NCBI RefSeq assembly: GCF_002797855.1
Contig: NZ_PGFB01000006.1
Location: 1-64,000, forward strand
Direction of reading: 5' to 3'
Source: Compostimonas suwonensis
Lineage (GTDB): Bacteria > Actinomycetota > Actinomycetes > Actinomycetales > Microbacteriaceae
DNA: 64,000 nt
Below, piece by piece: positions 8,420 through 17,422 of this stretch. The notes under the pieces were generated by a model. The model was not told the origin of the DNA, ran no database searches, and was given only the letters and a program-made list of their open reading frames with translations. The position numbers were made by a program, and so were the translations under genes. Each line of letters begins with the position of its first letter. The stretch's first letter is position 1.

Positions 8420-9731
8420 TCAGGCCCGGGCTGCGAGCGCCGGCACCCGCGTCGGCACTCGCATCGACACCACGACCAGCACCCCGGACCGCGCCGGGAA
8501 GCCGCACCGTCACCCGCAGCCCGCCGTCGACGTTCGCCGCGATCTCGAGCCGCCCCTCGTGCGCGTCCACGATGCTCGCGACGAGCGCGAGCCCGAGTCC
8601 GTGCGTGTCGCCACTCGAGGGGCCTGCACCCGAGAGGCCAGGGCCAGAGCGCACCTCGCGAACACGGCCGCGCGCGCGATAGAACGGCTCGGCGAGCAGG
8701 GCGATCGTCTCCGGCGGCACGCGGTCGCCCGAGTTCGAGACGGTGAGCACGACCGGCAGCGGGTCGAGGGGCTCGAGCCGGGTCGAGACGGATGCCGCGC
8801 CATCCGCGGTGTTGTGCCGCACGGCGTTGAGCAGCAGGTTGGCCACGAGCTGCCGCATGAGCACGGAGTCCGCGCTCGCGACGGCCGGTTCGAGCGACGT
8901 CGTGAAGCGGATGCCGCGGGCCGAGGCCTCGGCCCGCACGAGTCGCAGCTCCGAGGTGACGATGCCGCCGACATCCACCGCCTGCGCCCGCAACGCCGAC
9001 TGCCCGATGTCGGACAGGTCGAGCATCGCCTCGACGATCTCGATGCTGCGCCCGTTGGTCTCGGCCAGTCGCTCCAGCAGTTGCGGGACGTCGGCGGCAG
9101 CGGGGTCGTCCCGTCCGACGTCGAGCAGGGTCTTGGTCGTGGCCAGGGGTGTGCGCAGCTCGTGGGAGGCGTTCGCGGCGAAGCGCTGGTGCGCGGTGAA
9201 GGAGCGCTCGAGCCGTTCGAGCATGTCGTCGAAGGTCTTCGACAGGCGGGTGAACTCGTCGTCGGGGCCGGCGAGCGCCACCCGGTGGCTGAGGGAGCCG
9301 GTCGCCGCGCGCTCGGCAGCCGTGTTGAGGACCTGCAGGGGCTTGAGCATCCGCCCGGCCAGGATCCAGCTCAGCCAGGCTCCGAGCGCGCCGATGGCCA
9401 CGAGCGAGACGATGCCCACGACGAGCAGGGTGTCGAGCACGTCGCCCGCGGTCGAGATCACGACACCCGTCTGCACTACCGTGCCGAGATCCGCCGCCTG
9501 CAGGGGTGTGGGCGAGAGCGTGAGAGTCGTGGGGGCGGCCGTGGTGAACGTTCCCGGGGAGATGTCGTAGGTGGGGATGTAGCGCATCGCGAGGTAGATG
9601 CCTGTGAGCATCAGCGCGCCGATCACCACGAGCAGCAGGGAGCTCGCGATCGTGAAGCGCGCCCGGGCCGAGAAACGGGGCAGGCGAACGGATGCCGCGA
9701 CAGCGGTTGCGGCGGGCGGCCTCCCGGTCAT
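8406..9731 (-). CDS. Two-component sensor histidine kinase
   Basis: A 441-residue membrane kinase. Two hydrophobic helices (about 25-47 and 92-115) flank a short extracytoplasmic segment of about 45 residues. A HAMP linker follows to about 170, then HisKA with the phospho-acceptor in FAANASHELRTPLA, then an HATPase domain with the N box VANLLLNAVRHNTAD and a glycine-rich G box. The ATG overlaps the stop of the response regulator (ATGA), so the two are co-translated. The small sensor region and the divergent secreted protein gene suggest envelope sensing, but the signal is unknown. Confidence 0.93.
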   Translation of the reverse strand: MTGRPPAATAVAASVRLPRFSARARFTIASSLLLVVIGALMLTGIYLAMRYIPTYDISPGTFTTAAPTTLTLSPTPLQAADLGTVVQTGVVISTAGDVLDTLLVVGIVSLVAIGALGAWLSWILAGRMLKPLQVLNTAAERAATGSLSHRVALAGPDDEFTRLSKTFDDMLERLERSFTAHQRFAANASHELRTPLATTKTLLDVGRDDPAAADVPQLLERLAETNGRSIEIVEAMLDLSDIGQSALRAQAVDVGGIVTSELRLVRAEASARGIRFTTSLEPAVASADSVLMRQLVANLLLNAVRHNTADGAASVSTRLEPLDPLPVVLTVSNSGDRVPPETIALLAEPFYRARGRVREVRSGPGLSGAGPSSGDTHGLGLALVASIVDAHEGRLEIAANVDGGLRVTVRLPGAVRGAGRGVDASADAGAGARSPGLIRRA

Positions 9732-10405
9732 CCGCGTGACCCCGCAGCCAGGCCCATCCGGTAGCCGACGCCCGAGACCGTCTGGATGATCCACGGCTCG
9801 CCCAGCTTCCGGCGCAGCGACGAGATGGTCACCCGGATCGCGTTGGTGAACGGGTTGGCGTTCTCGTCCCAGGCCTTCTCGAGCAGCTGCTCGGCGCTCA
9901 CCGTGCCGCCGTCGGCCTGCATGAGCAGATGCAGCACGGCGAACTCCTTGCGCGACAGGTGCGCGAGGCGCCCGCGCCGGAAGACCTCGAGCCGGAACGG
10001 GTTCAGCTGCACGTCGTCGAACTCGAGCACGGTGGGAGTCGCCCGGGGCGAGCGCCGTTCGAGCGCTCGCAGCCGGGCGATGAGCTCGGGCACCTCGAAC
10101 GGCTTGGCGAGGTAGTCGTCGGCGCCCAGCTCGAAGCCGCTCACCTTGTCGTCCAGCCGCCGGGCGGCGGTGAGCATCAGGATGCGCGTGTCGAGCTCGG
10201 AGTCGGCGATGCGCCGGCACACCTCGTCGCCGTGCAGACCCGGGAGGTCGCGGTCGAGCACCACGACGTCGTAGTCGTTGACGGTCACCGACTCCATGGC
10301 CGCCAGGCCGTCGTGCACCGTGTCGGCGGCGATCGCGGCGCGCCCGAGCGCCGTTCTGATCGCATCGGCCAGGTAGGGCTCGTCTTCGACGATCAGCACG
10401 CGCAT
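9728..10405 (-). CDS. OmpR-family response regulator
   Basis: A 225-residue regulator. The receiver domain spans about 1-115, with the acidic pocket in VEDEP, phospho-aspartate in VVLDRDLPG, T in MLTAA and K in LAKPFE. A winged-helix DNA-binding domain covers about 130-222, ending with VSGVGYRMG. A GGAGGACCC ribosome site precedes the ATG. It is first in a two-gene operon with the histidine kinase and divergent to the secreted-protein gene at 10598, which is the most obvious candidate target. Confidence 0.95.
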   Translation of the reverse strand: MRVLIVEDEPYLADAIRTALGRAAIAADTVHDGLAAMESVTVNDYDVVVLDRDLPGLHGDEVCRRIADSELDTRILMLTAARRLDDKVSGFELGADDYLAKPFEVPELIARLRALERRSPRATPTVLEFDDVQLNPFRLEVFRRGRLAHLSRKEFAVLHLLMQADGGTVSAEQLLEKAWDENANPFTNAIRVTISSLRRKLGEPWIIQTVSGVGYRMGLAAGSRG

Positions 10406-10597
10406 GGGTCCTCCGCTCGGCGCGCACGGACGCGCGCCTCAAGCGATTACAGCACCCCGGGCATAAAGAAAACGTAGGGCCGGCTCCTTACGCTCTCGCA
10501 ACCCGCCGTGACGTGGACTGGTCTCCGTGGTCGCAACGGCCACGAAACGATCCGGCTGTGCCGGCGAAGACCGGCGGAAGCCGGTGAAGGAGGACAG

Positions 10598-11050
10598 ATG
10601 TCCATGAAGTCCATGAGTCCCGTGAAGCGTTGGGCCATCGGCGGTGTCGTCGCCGTGGGCGTCGGCGTCGCCGGTCTCGGCGCGGCCCTGCCTGCGATGG
10701 CGTCGTCGCTCGAGGGCGCGTCGACCGACGGCTCCTCGACCGGCGGCGTCTCGTTCGAGAACACCTCGTTCGACGGCGTTTCGATCGGCGGCGTCCCGAT
10801 CGAGGGCGTTCCCGTCGACGGCGCGTCGTTCGACCTCCCGGTGAGCCCGATCACTCTCACCCCGGGCGACGGCGCGACGTTCCTGCCGAACGGCACGACC
10901 GGAGCCGCGGTTACCACCGGTCCCGCACCGGCGGGGACGACCTTCGAGCTGCCCGAGGGTGTCGTCGACGGCGTCGCCGTGCCGATCGGTCCCGTGCCGG
11001 AGGGTGCTCTCTCCGGCTCGTCGACCACGACCCTCACGCCCGTGGAGTAA
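10598..11050 (+). CDS. Small secreted protein with Gly/Val/Ser-rich repeats
   Basis: A 150-residue protein behind a strong AAGGAGGA ribosome site. The N-terminus is a clear Sec signal: KRWAIGG, a hydrophobic core, and cleavage likely after LPAMA at about residue 36. The mature part has short imperfect repeats such as SFDGVSIGGVPIEGVPVDG and no cysteines, membrane anchor or enzyme motif. No family recognised. It is transcribed divergently from the two-component operon, with a 192-bp shared region. It may be a target or an accessory of that sensor. Confidence 0.75.
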   Translation: MSMKSMSPVKRWAIGGVVAVGVGVAGLGAALPAMASSLEGASTDGSSTGGVSFENTSFDGVSIGGVPIEGVPVDGASFDLPVSPITLTPGDGATFLPNGTTGAAVTTGPAPAGTTFELPEGVVDGVAVPIGPVPEGALSGSSTTTLTPVE

Positions 11051-11148
11051 CTCGCGAGATGCGACCGGGCGGCGCGCATCGTGGGGATGCGCGCCGTCCG
11101 GGGCGGGCGGCGTCGAATCGTCGGGGCCGCCCCCGGTAAACTCTGACG

Positions 11149-11970
11149 GTGTCCTATTCCGTCGCCGAAGTGAACCAGGTCGTCGAGTCGCTCTGGCCGA
11201 CCGCCGACGCGGAGGCCTGGGACGCCCCGGGTCTCATCAGCGGAGACCCCGATGCCTCGGTGAGCAGCGTTCTGCTCGCGGTGGATGCCGTGGCCGCGAC
11301 GGTCTCGGAGGCCACCTCCGCCGACGTCGACCTCCTCCTCGTGCACCACCCGCTCCTGCTGCGCGGTGTCACGACCGTGGCCGAAGACCGCTACAAGGGC
11401 GCGCTGCTGGCGCGTCTCATCCGGGCCCGCTGCGCCCTCATCGCCGCGCACACCAACGCCGACATCGTCGCCGACGGGGTGTCCGACATCCTCGCCCAGC
11501 GCCTGGGGTTGCGCGGCACACGCCCGATCGTGCCGACCGTCGACGCCGCGACCGGCATCGGCCGGGTCGGACACCTCGACGAGCCGACCACCCTGGGCCG
11601 TCTCGCCCGCACCATCGCCGAGCTGCTGCCCTCGACGGCATCCGGGATCCGCGTCGCGGGAGACTACGACGCCGCTGTCGAGACGGTGGCCCTGTGCGGG
11701 GGAGCGGGCGACTCGCTTCTCTCCGAACCCGCTGTCACGGCATCCGATGTCTACATCACGGCAGACCTTCGTCATCACCCGGCCTCGGAGGCCAGGGAGC
11801 AGGCCGCTCTGTGCGACAACCGGCCGGCCCTCGTCGACGTCTCGCACTGGGCGAGCGAATGGCTGTGGCTCGAGGTCGCCGCCGGGCAGCTGCGGTCGGC
11901 GCTCCCCGAACTGCGGGTCGCCGTGAGCGACGTGCGCACCGATCCGTGGGATTTCGTCATTGTCCAGTGA
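11149..11970 (+). CDS. Nif3-like dinuclear metal centre protein
   Basis: A 273-residue Nif3/YbgI family protein. The metal-binding histidine cluster LLLVHHPLLLRGV is at about 63-75, followed by AAHTNAD near 101 and a C-terminal H/E pair around LVDVSHWASEW. These proteins form hexameric toroids with two metals per subunit. Some are GTP cyclohydrolase-like in annotation, but the physiological role is unsettled. The GTG start is preceded by TAAACT (11137-11142) with a 6-nt gap, so leaderless. The order Nif3, coiled-coil protein, RNase H is conserved in actinobacteria. Confidence 0.9.
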   Translation: MSYSVAEVNQVVESLWPTADAEAWDAPGLISGDPDASVSSVLLAVDAVAATVSEATSADVDLLLVHHPLLLRGVTTVAEDRYKGALLARLIRARCALIAAHTNADIVADGVSDILAQRLGLRGTRPIVPTVDAATGIGRVGHLDEPTTLGRLARTIAELLPSTASGIRVAGDYDAAVETVALCGGAGDSLLSEPAVTASDVYITADLRHHPASEAREQAALCDNRPALVDVSHWASEWLWLEVAAGQLRSALPELRVAVSDVRTDPWDFVIVQ

Positions 11971-12052
11971 GTGCGTTTGTCCAGTGAGCGCATTCGTCCA
12001 GTGAGCGCATCGTCCAGCGAACTCTCGACCATCCAGGGAAGGTGAGGACACC

Positions 12053-12787
12053 GTGAAGGCCAGTCCCCAAGCTCAGAAGGAACTGCTCAAAGTACAGGAG
12101 GCCGACAACGAGCTCAGCCAGCTCGATCACGCGGCGAAGACCCTCCCACAGCTCGCCGTGCTCGCCGAGCTCGGCACGCAGAGCGCCGAGCTCGACAAGA
12201 GCGTCATCGAGGCGCGCGGCCGGCTCGACGACGCCCGAACGGAGCTGAGCCGCGTCGAGAGCGACGTCGAGGTCGTTCAGGCACGGATGTCGCGCGACGC
12301 CGCCCGGCTGCAGCAGACCTCCTCGGTCAAAGACGTGCAGGCGCTCGAAGGGGAGATCGAGTCGCTCAAGAAGCGGCAGTCCGATCTCGAGGACATCGAG
12401 CTCACCGTCATGGAACGCGTCGAGGAGCTGAGCGCGCTCGAGCAGGGACTCGTCACCCAGCGTGAGGCCGTCGCCGCATCCGTCGCCCAGGCGCAGGCTG
12501 CCCGCGATGAGGCCCTCGCCGGGATCGTCGCACGCCGTGAGGCCGTGCGGGCCGAACGCGAGAGCGTCGTCGCAGGGCTGCCCGACGACCTCGTCGCCCT
12601 CTACGAGCGCCAGCGTTCGCGCTACGGCATCGGGGCGGCCCTCCTGCGCGGCGGGGTCTCCGGCGGCAGCAACATGACGCTCACCGTCGACGACCTCAAC
12701 GAGATCCGGCGTGCGGCGCCCGATGATGTCGTGCTCGACCCCGAGAGCAACTGCATCCTGGTGCGCACCGACGAGTCGGGGATCTGA
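12053..12787 (+). CDS. Coiled-coil C4-zinc-ribbon family protein with degenerate ribbon
   Basis: A 244-residue protein, GTG start after GGAAGGTGAGG. Residues about 10-165 are a long heptad-rich coiled coil (KASPQAQKELLKVQEADNEL onward). The C-terminal part (about 185-244) aligns with the zinc-ribbon region of the actinobacterial Rv2229c-type family, where two CxxC pairs bind zinc. Here the region reads RGGVSGGSNMTLTVDDL then LDPESNCILV, so only one cysteine remains and zinc binding is probably lost. The protein may bind nucleic acid or partner with RNase H, whose ATG overlaps this stop (TGATG). Confidence 0.82.
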   Translation: MKASPQAQKELLKVQEADNELSQLDHAAKTLPQLAVLAELGTQSAELDKSVIEARGRLDDARTELSRVESDVEVVQARMSRDAARLQQTSSVKDVQALEGEIESLKKRQSDLEDIELTVMERVEELSALEQGLVTQREAVAASVAQAQAARDEALAGIVARREAVRAERESVVAGLPDDLVALYERQRSRYGIGAALLRGGVSGGSNMTLTVDDLNEIRRAAPDDVVLDPESNCILVRTDESGI

Positions 12788-13209
12788 TGGCGAAGAGGTT
12801 TCTCGTCGAAGCCGACGGCGGGTCGCGGGGCAACCCGGGTGTCGCAGCGAGCGGAACCGTCGTCATCGACGCCGACACGGGTGAGATCGTGGCCGAGATC
12901 GGCCGCTATCTCGGCATCGCGACCAACAACGTGGCCGAGTACACGGGCATGATCGCGGGTCTGGAGAAGGCGTTCGCCCTCGACCCGACCGCGACCGTGC
13001 ACGTGAAGATGGACTCGAAGCTCGTCGTCGAGCAGATGAGCGGCCGCTGGAAGGTCAAGCACCCCGACATGCAGAAGCTCGCGGAGCACGCCCGCGAGCT
13101 CATCGGGCACTCGGCGGTGACCTTCGAGTGGGTTCCCCGTGCGCGCAACGCGCGGGCGGATGCCGTGGCCAACCGGTCGATGGACCTCAAGGCGTCCTTC
13201 GGGGAGTAG
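12787..13209 (+). CDS. RNase H-like domain protein
   Basis: A 140-residue RNase HI fold. It hydrolyses RNA in RNA-DNA hybrids if active. Acidic residues fit the DEDD set: D10 in EADGGSRGNPG, E in NNVAEYTGMIAG, D in KMDSKLVVEQM and D in RNARADAVAN. In mycobacteria the homologue carries an extra C-terminal phosphatase-like (CobC) domain, which is absent here. The start overlaps the upstream gene by one base. The downstream PrsW gene is convergent. Confidence 0.9.
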   Translation: MAKRFLVEADGGSRGNPGVAASGTVVIDADTGEIVAEIGRYLGIATNNVAEYTGMIAGLEKAFALDPTATVHVKMDSKLVVEQMSGRWKVKHPDMQKLAEHARELIGHSAVTFEWVPRARNARADAVANRSMDLKASFGE

Positions 13210-13243
13210 CCGCGGCATCCGTCCGATCGCTGCTTGTCAGGCG

Positions 13244-14440
13244 TCAGACGCTCGACGCCAGGCGTCGGGCGTCAGGCGCCCCGAGCGCCTCGAGCATGTC
13301 TGCCCGGGCGTCGGCGGTGGCCCGTGCCTGGTCGTCGAGCCCGTTCCGGTTGCCGCTCGCCTGGTCGCGCGTCGTGCGGATGCCGAGGGCGCTCGCCTCG
13401 GCCTGGTAGCGGCCTGTGGCGCGAGCCGCCACCCGCCCTGCACGACGGCGCGCGGTGCGCCTCCAGCGGCGGCGTTCGCCCAGCTTCGCGAGGGGCGCGA
13501 CCTCGTCCGGGGCGATGTGGCCGTCGCGTGCGAGAGCGGGCAGGGCCGCGGCGATCGTCCTGCCGCGTCGGTGGCGCAGCACGAGCGCCAGGATCGCCAT
13601 CGCGAGGAACAGCGGCACCATAACGCCTCCGTAGATCTTGTAGATCAGGTACGGGTCGGGCCCGGCGAGGCCCGCCCAGTCCCAGGCGCCGTGCAGGGTG
13701 ATCGCCACGATCAGGCCAGCGAGGGGGAGGCCGATGCGCAGGCCGCGCCGGCGGGTGTTCGCCGCCGCGGCGATGCCCAGGCCAAAGACGGCGACGAGGA
13801 ACGGGTGCATAAACGGCACCATCACCAGTCGCAGGAGGAGGCTGATCGCGAGCACGGCGATCGAGTTCACGTCGGAGGTGTCCGATGCGGCGAAGGCGGT
13901 CACGGTGCGGCCGAGGTAGAGGATGTTCTCAGTGAACGAGAAGCCGGCGCCGACGAGCCCCGCGAAGACGATGCCGTCGAGCAGGCCGACGAGCTGCCGG
14001 CGGCGGTAGATCAGCAGCCACACCAGGAACAGGCCTTTGAAGACCTCCTCGGTGACGGGGGTGATCACGAGCGGGCGGACCCAGGCGCCGACGTCCTCGC
14101 CCATCGTCGTGTCGACGAGCGTCTGCGCCCCCTCCTGTGACCAGATCGCGCAGAAGGCGGCGACCGACCCGCCCCATGCGAACGCCGAGAGCAGAAGGCG
14201 CGGTCGCCCGCGCTTCCAGCGGTCGAGCCAGAGGAAGACGCCCACGATCGGCAGGATGACCAGGGCGGACAGCACCAGGCCGACGGCCACGCCGTCCGCT
14301 CCGATCTGGGTCGCCACCCAGATCACGGACGCGATCCAGGCGATCGCTGCCAGCAGCGGCCACAGGAGCCGGGTCGGTGCCGATGGTCGGGGTGTTCGGG
14401 GTGTTCCGGGTGTTCGGGGTCGTCTCTCTGAGGTCTGCAC
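13244..14440 (-). CDS. PrsW-family intramembrane metalloprotease
   Basis: A 398-residue protein with about 8-9 membrane helices from residue 25 to 300. It shows the PrsW signatures PVTEEVFKGLFLVW (glutamate pair), GFSFTENILYLG and LHGAWDWAG (histidine). Such proteases cleave anti-sigma factors or other membrane proteins. The GTG at 14440 follows a GAAGGAA-type site. The basic C-terminal tail (about 310-398) is cytoplasmic and variable. No sigma/anti-sigma pair is adjacent, so the substrate is unknown. Confidence 0.88.
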   Translation of the reverse strand: MQTSERRPRTPGTPRTPRPSAPTRLLWPLLAAIAWIASVIWVATQIGADGVAVGLVLSALVILPIVGVFLWLDRWKRGRPRLLLSAFAWGGSVAAFCAIWSQEGAQTLVDTTMGEDVGAWVRPLVITPVTEEVFKGLFLVWLLIYRRRQLVGLLDGIVFAGLVGAGFSFTENILYLGRTVTAFAASDTSDVNSIAVLAISLLLRLVMVPFMHPFLVAVFGLGIAAAANTRRRGLRIGLPLAGLIVAITLHGAWDWAGLAGPDPYLIYKIYGGVMVPLFLAMAILALVLRHRRGRTIAAALPALARDGHIAPDEVAPLAKLGERRRWRRTARRRAGRVAARATGRYQAEASALGIRTTRDQASGNRNGLDDQARATADARADMLEALGAPDARRLASSV

Positions 14441-14550
14441 TGCCTGCTGTTCCTTCCAGCCTGTCGATTCCGCCGTGTGCGGTCGCCTCGCCGGTGGGCG
14501 ACGCTGTCGCCAGTAGACACCGTGCCGTTACGGCATACTCAAGTGGGGCG

Positions 14551-14595
14551 GTCGTGCAGCGCGGCGTCGTGCAGCGCGGCGTCGTGGAGCGCGGC
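14551..14595. repeat. 15-bp tandem repeat, three copies
   Basis: The unit GTCGTGCAGCGCGGC occurs at 14551-14565 and 14566-14580, with one mismatch at 14581-14595. It lies in the leader between the divergent prsW and merR genes, upstream of the merR start, and may be a regulator-binding array or simple expansion. Confidence 0.7.
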
Positions 14596-14626
14596 GGTCG
14601 CGCAGAGCGAAAGGCAGGGAGCGGAC

Positions 14627-15346
14627 ATGGGCTGGAGCACACGCGAGATCGCGCACCTCGCCGGCACCACTCTGCGCACCGTGCGGCACTATCACGAGAT
14701 CGGCATCCTCGACGAGCCGGAGCGGATGCCGAACGGCTACAAGGCCTACCGCACCGAGCACCTCGTGCGTCTGCTGCAGATCCGCCGGCTCACACGGCTC
14801 GGATTCTCCCTCGCCACGATCGCGTCGATGGAGGACGAGCCGGAGCAGCTCGAGGAGACCCTGCTCGCGATCGACGCCGAGCTCGCCGCGACAATCGATC
14901 AGCTCACGGAGGCACGGAGGGAGATCGCCCAGCTGCGGCGCCGGCCGGCGCCGACCGACCTCCCCTTCGACATCTCGACCGCAGCGACGGAGGCGCGTCT
15001 GTCGCCCACCGATCGGTCGTTGTTCGCGGTGATCTCCCACGTCGTCGGCGGTGACAGCTCGCAGTACCTCCAAGCCCTCTTGCAGGACTACGAGCCGGAT
15101 GACGCGACCGGCGAGTTCGACGTGCTCCCGCCCGACGCCGACGAGGAGACCCGCGAACGGCTCGCGCAGCGCATCGCCCCGCAGATGCGCGCGCTGGTCG
15201 AGAAGCATCCGGATTCACCGGAGATCCCGAGGGCGTCGAGCCGGCAGGCGGCGGGCACCACGCTCATCAACGCGATGCTCGACCTCTACAACCCCGCGCA
15301 GCTCGACGTTCTCGTGCGCATCTGGAGAGCCGCGGGGCTCATCTGA
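14627..15346 (+). CDS. MerR-family transcriptional regulator
   Basis: A 239-residue regulator. The winged HTH is at about 1-70, with STREIAHLAGTTLRTVRHYH followed by the wing GYKAYRTEHLVRL. A helical linker (about 75-105) leads to a variable C-terminal domain of about 130 residues with no recognised ligand motif. The ATG at 14627 is chosen because it begins the HTH directly and has a GGGA site; the longer frame upstream runs through the tandem repeats. Target genes are not evident. prsW is divergent. Confidence 0.87.
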   Translation: MGWSTREIAHLAGTTLRTVRHYHEIGILDEPERMPNGYKAYRTEHLVRLLQIRRLTRLGFSLATIASMEDEPEQLEETLLAIDAELAATIDQLTEARREIAQLRRRPAPTDLPFDISTAATEARLSPTDRSLFAVISHVVGGDSSQYLQALLQDYEPDDATGEFDVLPPDADEETRERLAQRIAPQMRALVEKHPDSPEIPRASSRQAAGTTLINAMLDLYNPAQLDVLVRIWRAAGLI

Positions 15347-15582
15347 GAGGTGCCGGCGGGGTCGTAGGGTCGCGGGGTGGTCAGGGGGCAAGGGCTCTCG
15401 ACTTGTCCTGCACGGGATGTCGCGTGGTCGGGTTGTCCACAGATAAAGTGGCGCTGACTTGGGGTCGTCAGTGGGCTCCGGTTGACTTGGTCTTACGGGA
15501 ACGCTGGTGGCGAGACAGATCCTGAGCCGTCCCAACGCACCGCACAACCTTTAAAAGGCCAGACCAGTCTGCGGATAGGATC

Positions 15583-16476
15583 ATGTGTCTGCAGGACCTT
15601 CAGCTTTCGATAGACCGGACGAATTCGATGGACGAACGACAGTCGCATTTTGAACGAACTCTCCTTGCGCACGTGGCGAAGCTGAACGCCTATAGCGAGC
15701 AAGAGGATGGGCAATGGACTGTGAAAGGGTTCATCGACGTCTTTAAGAACATCTATACGATCTCAGCTGACACGAAGATCGTGTCGAAGATCCTAGAGAT
15801 TCATATCTTCCCAGAGCTGCTGAAATTCGCTGACGAGGCTGGCTATCAGATCGTGCTGGCGGACCACCAGAACTACTACCCCGACATCAGCTTCGTCGCG
15901 CTCGATGACCCAACGATCAAGTTCGCTGTTGACCTCAAGACCACATACCGCCTCCAGGACAAGCCGGGGTATTGCAACGGATTCACGTTGGGGTCACACG
16001 GGGCTTACTTCGTCGATCGCGCCGGGAAAAAGAATATTCAGTTCCCCTACAACGAATACACGGCGCACTATTGCCTGGGTGTGATTTATGACCGGGCACT
16101 GAAGACTGATCTTGACGAGACACGGGTCTACGACATCACTGATCTCGAATCAATTACATCGGTGATTTCTCATCTGCAGTTCTTCCTTACGGAGAAATGG
16201 AAGATTGCATCGGACAAGAGCGGCTCGGGAAACACCGCAAATATCGGCTCTATCAACAACGTCGAGGAGATTGTTGCGGGCGCGGGGATGTTCTCCAGAC
16301 TCGGAGAGTCCTGGTTCGACGATTATTGGATGAATTATGGCAAAATCTCGATCAGCTTGCCGACCGGCGTCACAAAGAAGATTACGGATCTCGAATCGTT
16401 CCTTGTGTATCGCGGTGGTGACCCTTCTTTGATTGTCCACAAGCATGGTTCGAGAAAGCGGGCCCTCAGTGAATGA
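15583..16476 (+). CDS. EcoRV-type type II restriction endonuclease
   Basis: Clear relative of EcoRV (predicted target GATATC). The catalytic set E72, D101 (NYYPDIS) and D117-x-K119 (AVDLKTTY) has exactly the spacing of EcoRV E45/D74/D90/K92. Other shared segments are FTLGSHGAYF, FPYNEYTAHYCLGVIY and SGSGNTANIGSI. Length is 297 residues from 15583, or 282 from an ATG at 15628; EcoRV has 245, and a TAGGAT -10-like box at 15575-15580 would favour 15628. The region is visibly more AT-rich than its neighbours, so probably horizontally acquired. The cognate methylase follows with a short overlap. Confidence 0.9.
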   Translation: MCLQDLQLSIDRTNSMDERQSHFERTLLAHVAKLNAYSEQEDGQWTVKGFIDVFKNIYTISADTKIVSKILEIHIFPELLKFADEAGYQIVLADHQNYYPDISFVALDDPTIKFAVDLKTTYRLQDKPGYCNGFTLGSHGAYFVDRAGKKNIQFPYNEYTAHYCLGVIYDRALKTDLDETRVYDITDLESITSVISHLQFFLTEKWKIASDKSGSGNTANIGSINNVEEIVAGAGMFSRLGESWFDDYWMNYGKISISLPTGVTKKITDLESFLVYRGGDPSLIVHKHGSRKRALSE

Positions 16477-17422
16477 ATGGCGATTACCCTACACTGTGGG
16501 CAAAATCGGCACACCTCCCCTGAAGTCTCAAGGGATCAAAACGAAGCTCGTGCCGTTTATTGCGCAAAGCATAAATTGGGCCCCGGGGTCGTCCGGTCGA
16601 TGGATTGAGCCGTTCGTCGGGACCGGATGTGTCGCTTTGAATGTTGCACCCCCTCGGGCATTGCTCGCCGACATAAACCCCCATGTCATTGGTGTCTTGC
16701 GCGACATTCAAAAGGATGTTCTCACGCCCCAGTCCGTCCGATCTTCACTGTTCGAGATGGGTAGCGAGCTGGCGCGACGAGGCGAAGAGTATTACTACGA
16801 GGTCCGCACTCGCTTCAATGAGACCGGCGAACCGATCGATTTCTTATTCCTGAACCGAGCATCATTCAATGGAATCATTCGCTTTAGTAGGAAGTCGGGC
16901 TTCAACACTCCGTTCGGGCACAAGCCGGAACGATTTAGCACCCAGTTCCTGAGCAAAGTTTCAAATCAGGTTGCCTGGGCACGCGAGCGCATGATGGGCA
17001 AGGACTGGGTGTTCGCGGTCCAGGACTGGAGAGACACCATCGCTTCGGCCGGTCCGAAAGACTTTATTTATCTCGATCCGCCCTACATCGGTCGTAGTGC
17101 CGACTACTTCAGTCAGTGGAGCGATGCCGAGGCGACGTCATTGGCGCACGCAACTCGAGAGTCACCTGCGGGATATGCGCTTTCGATGTGGCTAGAAAAT
17201 GAGCATCGTAGGAATGATCACATAGAGGAAAGCTGGGGTCAGACAGTCATTAGAACAGCGACGCATTTCTATCACGTGGGTGCAAGTGAGAGCCAGCGAA
17301 AGCCCATGATCGAAGCTTTAGCGCTTCGCCCCGGATATGAGACATCAGACCTCGGAACTTTCATCACGGGGCGCTCGCTCCAGAAGCGCATGGATGACGC
17401 GATCGAGCCACTCTTCGCGTGA
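16433..17422 (+). CDS. Adenine-N6 DNA methyltransferase, Dam/D12 class (M.EcoRV-like)
   Basis: Protects the host DNA from the adjacent endonuclease by methylating adenine in the same site. FVGTG at 61-65 is the SAM-binding motif I and DPPY at 215-218 is the catalytic motif IV, in the order of alpha-class Dam-like enzymes. The N-terminal PPLKSQGIKTKLVPFI matches the start of M.EcoRV. The printed start overlaps the endonuclease by 44 bp; a GTG at 16469 would give an 8-bp overlap and a start closer to M.EcoRV. Same AT-rich composition as the endonuclease, so both arrived together. Confidence 0.9.
   Translation: MSTSMVRESGPSVNEWRLPYTVGKIGTPPLKSQGIKTKLVPFIAQSINWAPGSSGRWIEPFVGTGCVALNVAPPRALLADINPHVIGVLRDIQKDVLTPQSVRSSLFEMGSELARRGEEYYYEVRTRFNETGEPIDFLFLNRASFNGIIRFSRKSGFNTPFGHKPERFSTQFLSKVSNQVAWARERMMGKDWVFAVQDWRDTIASAGPKDFIYLDPPYIGRSADYFSQWSDAEATSLAHATRESPAGYALSMWLENEHRRNDHIEESWGQTVIRTATHFYHVGASESQRKPMIEALALRPGYETSDLGTFITGRSLQKRMDDAIEPLFA

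Noticed and set aside
13139-14140. Forward frame opposite prsW
   Set aside because: PrsW motifs on the reverse strand are unambiguous.
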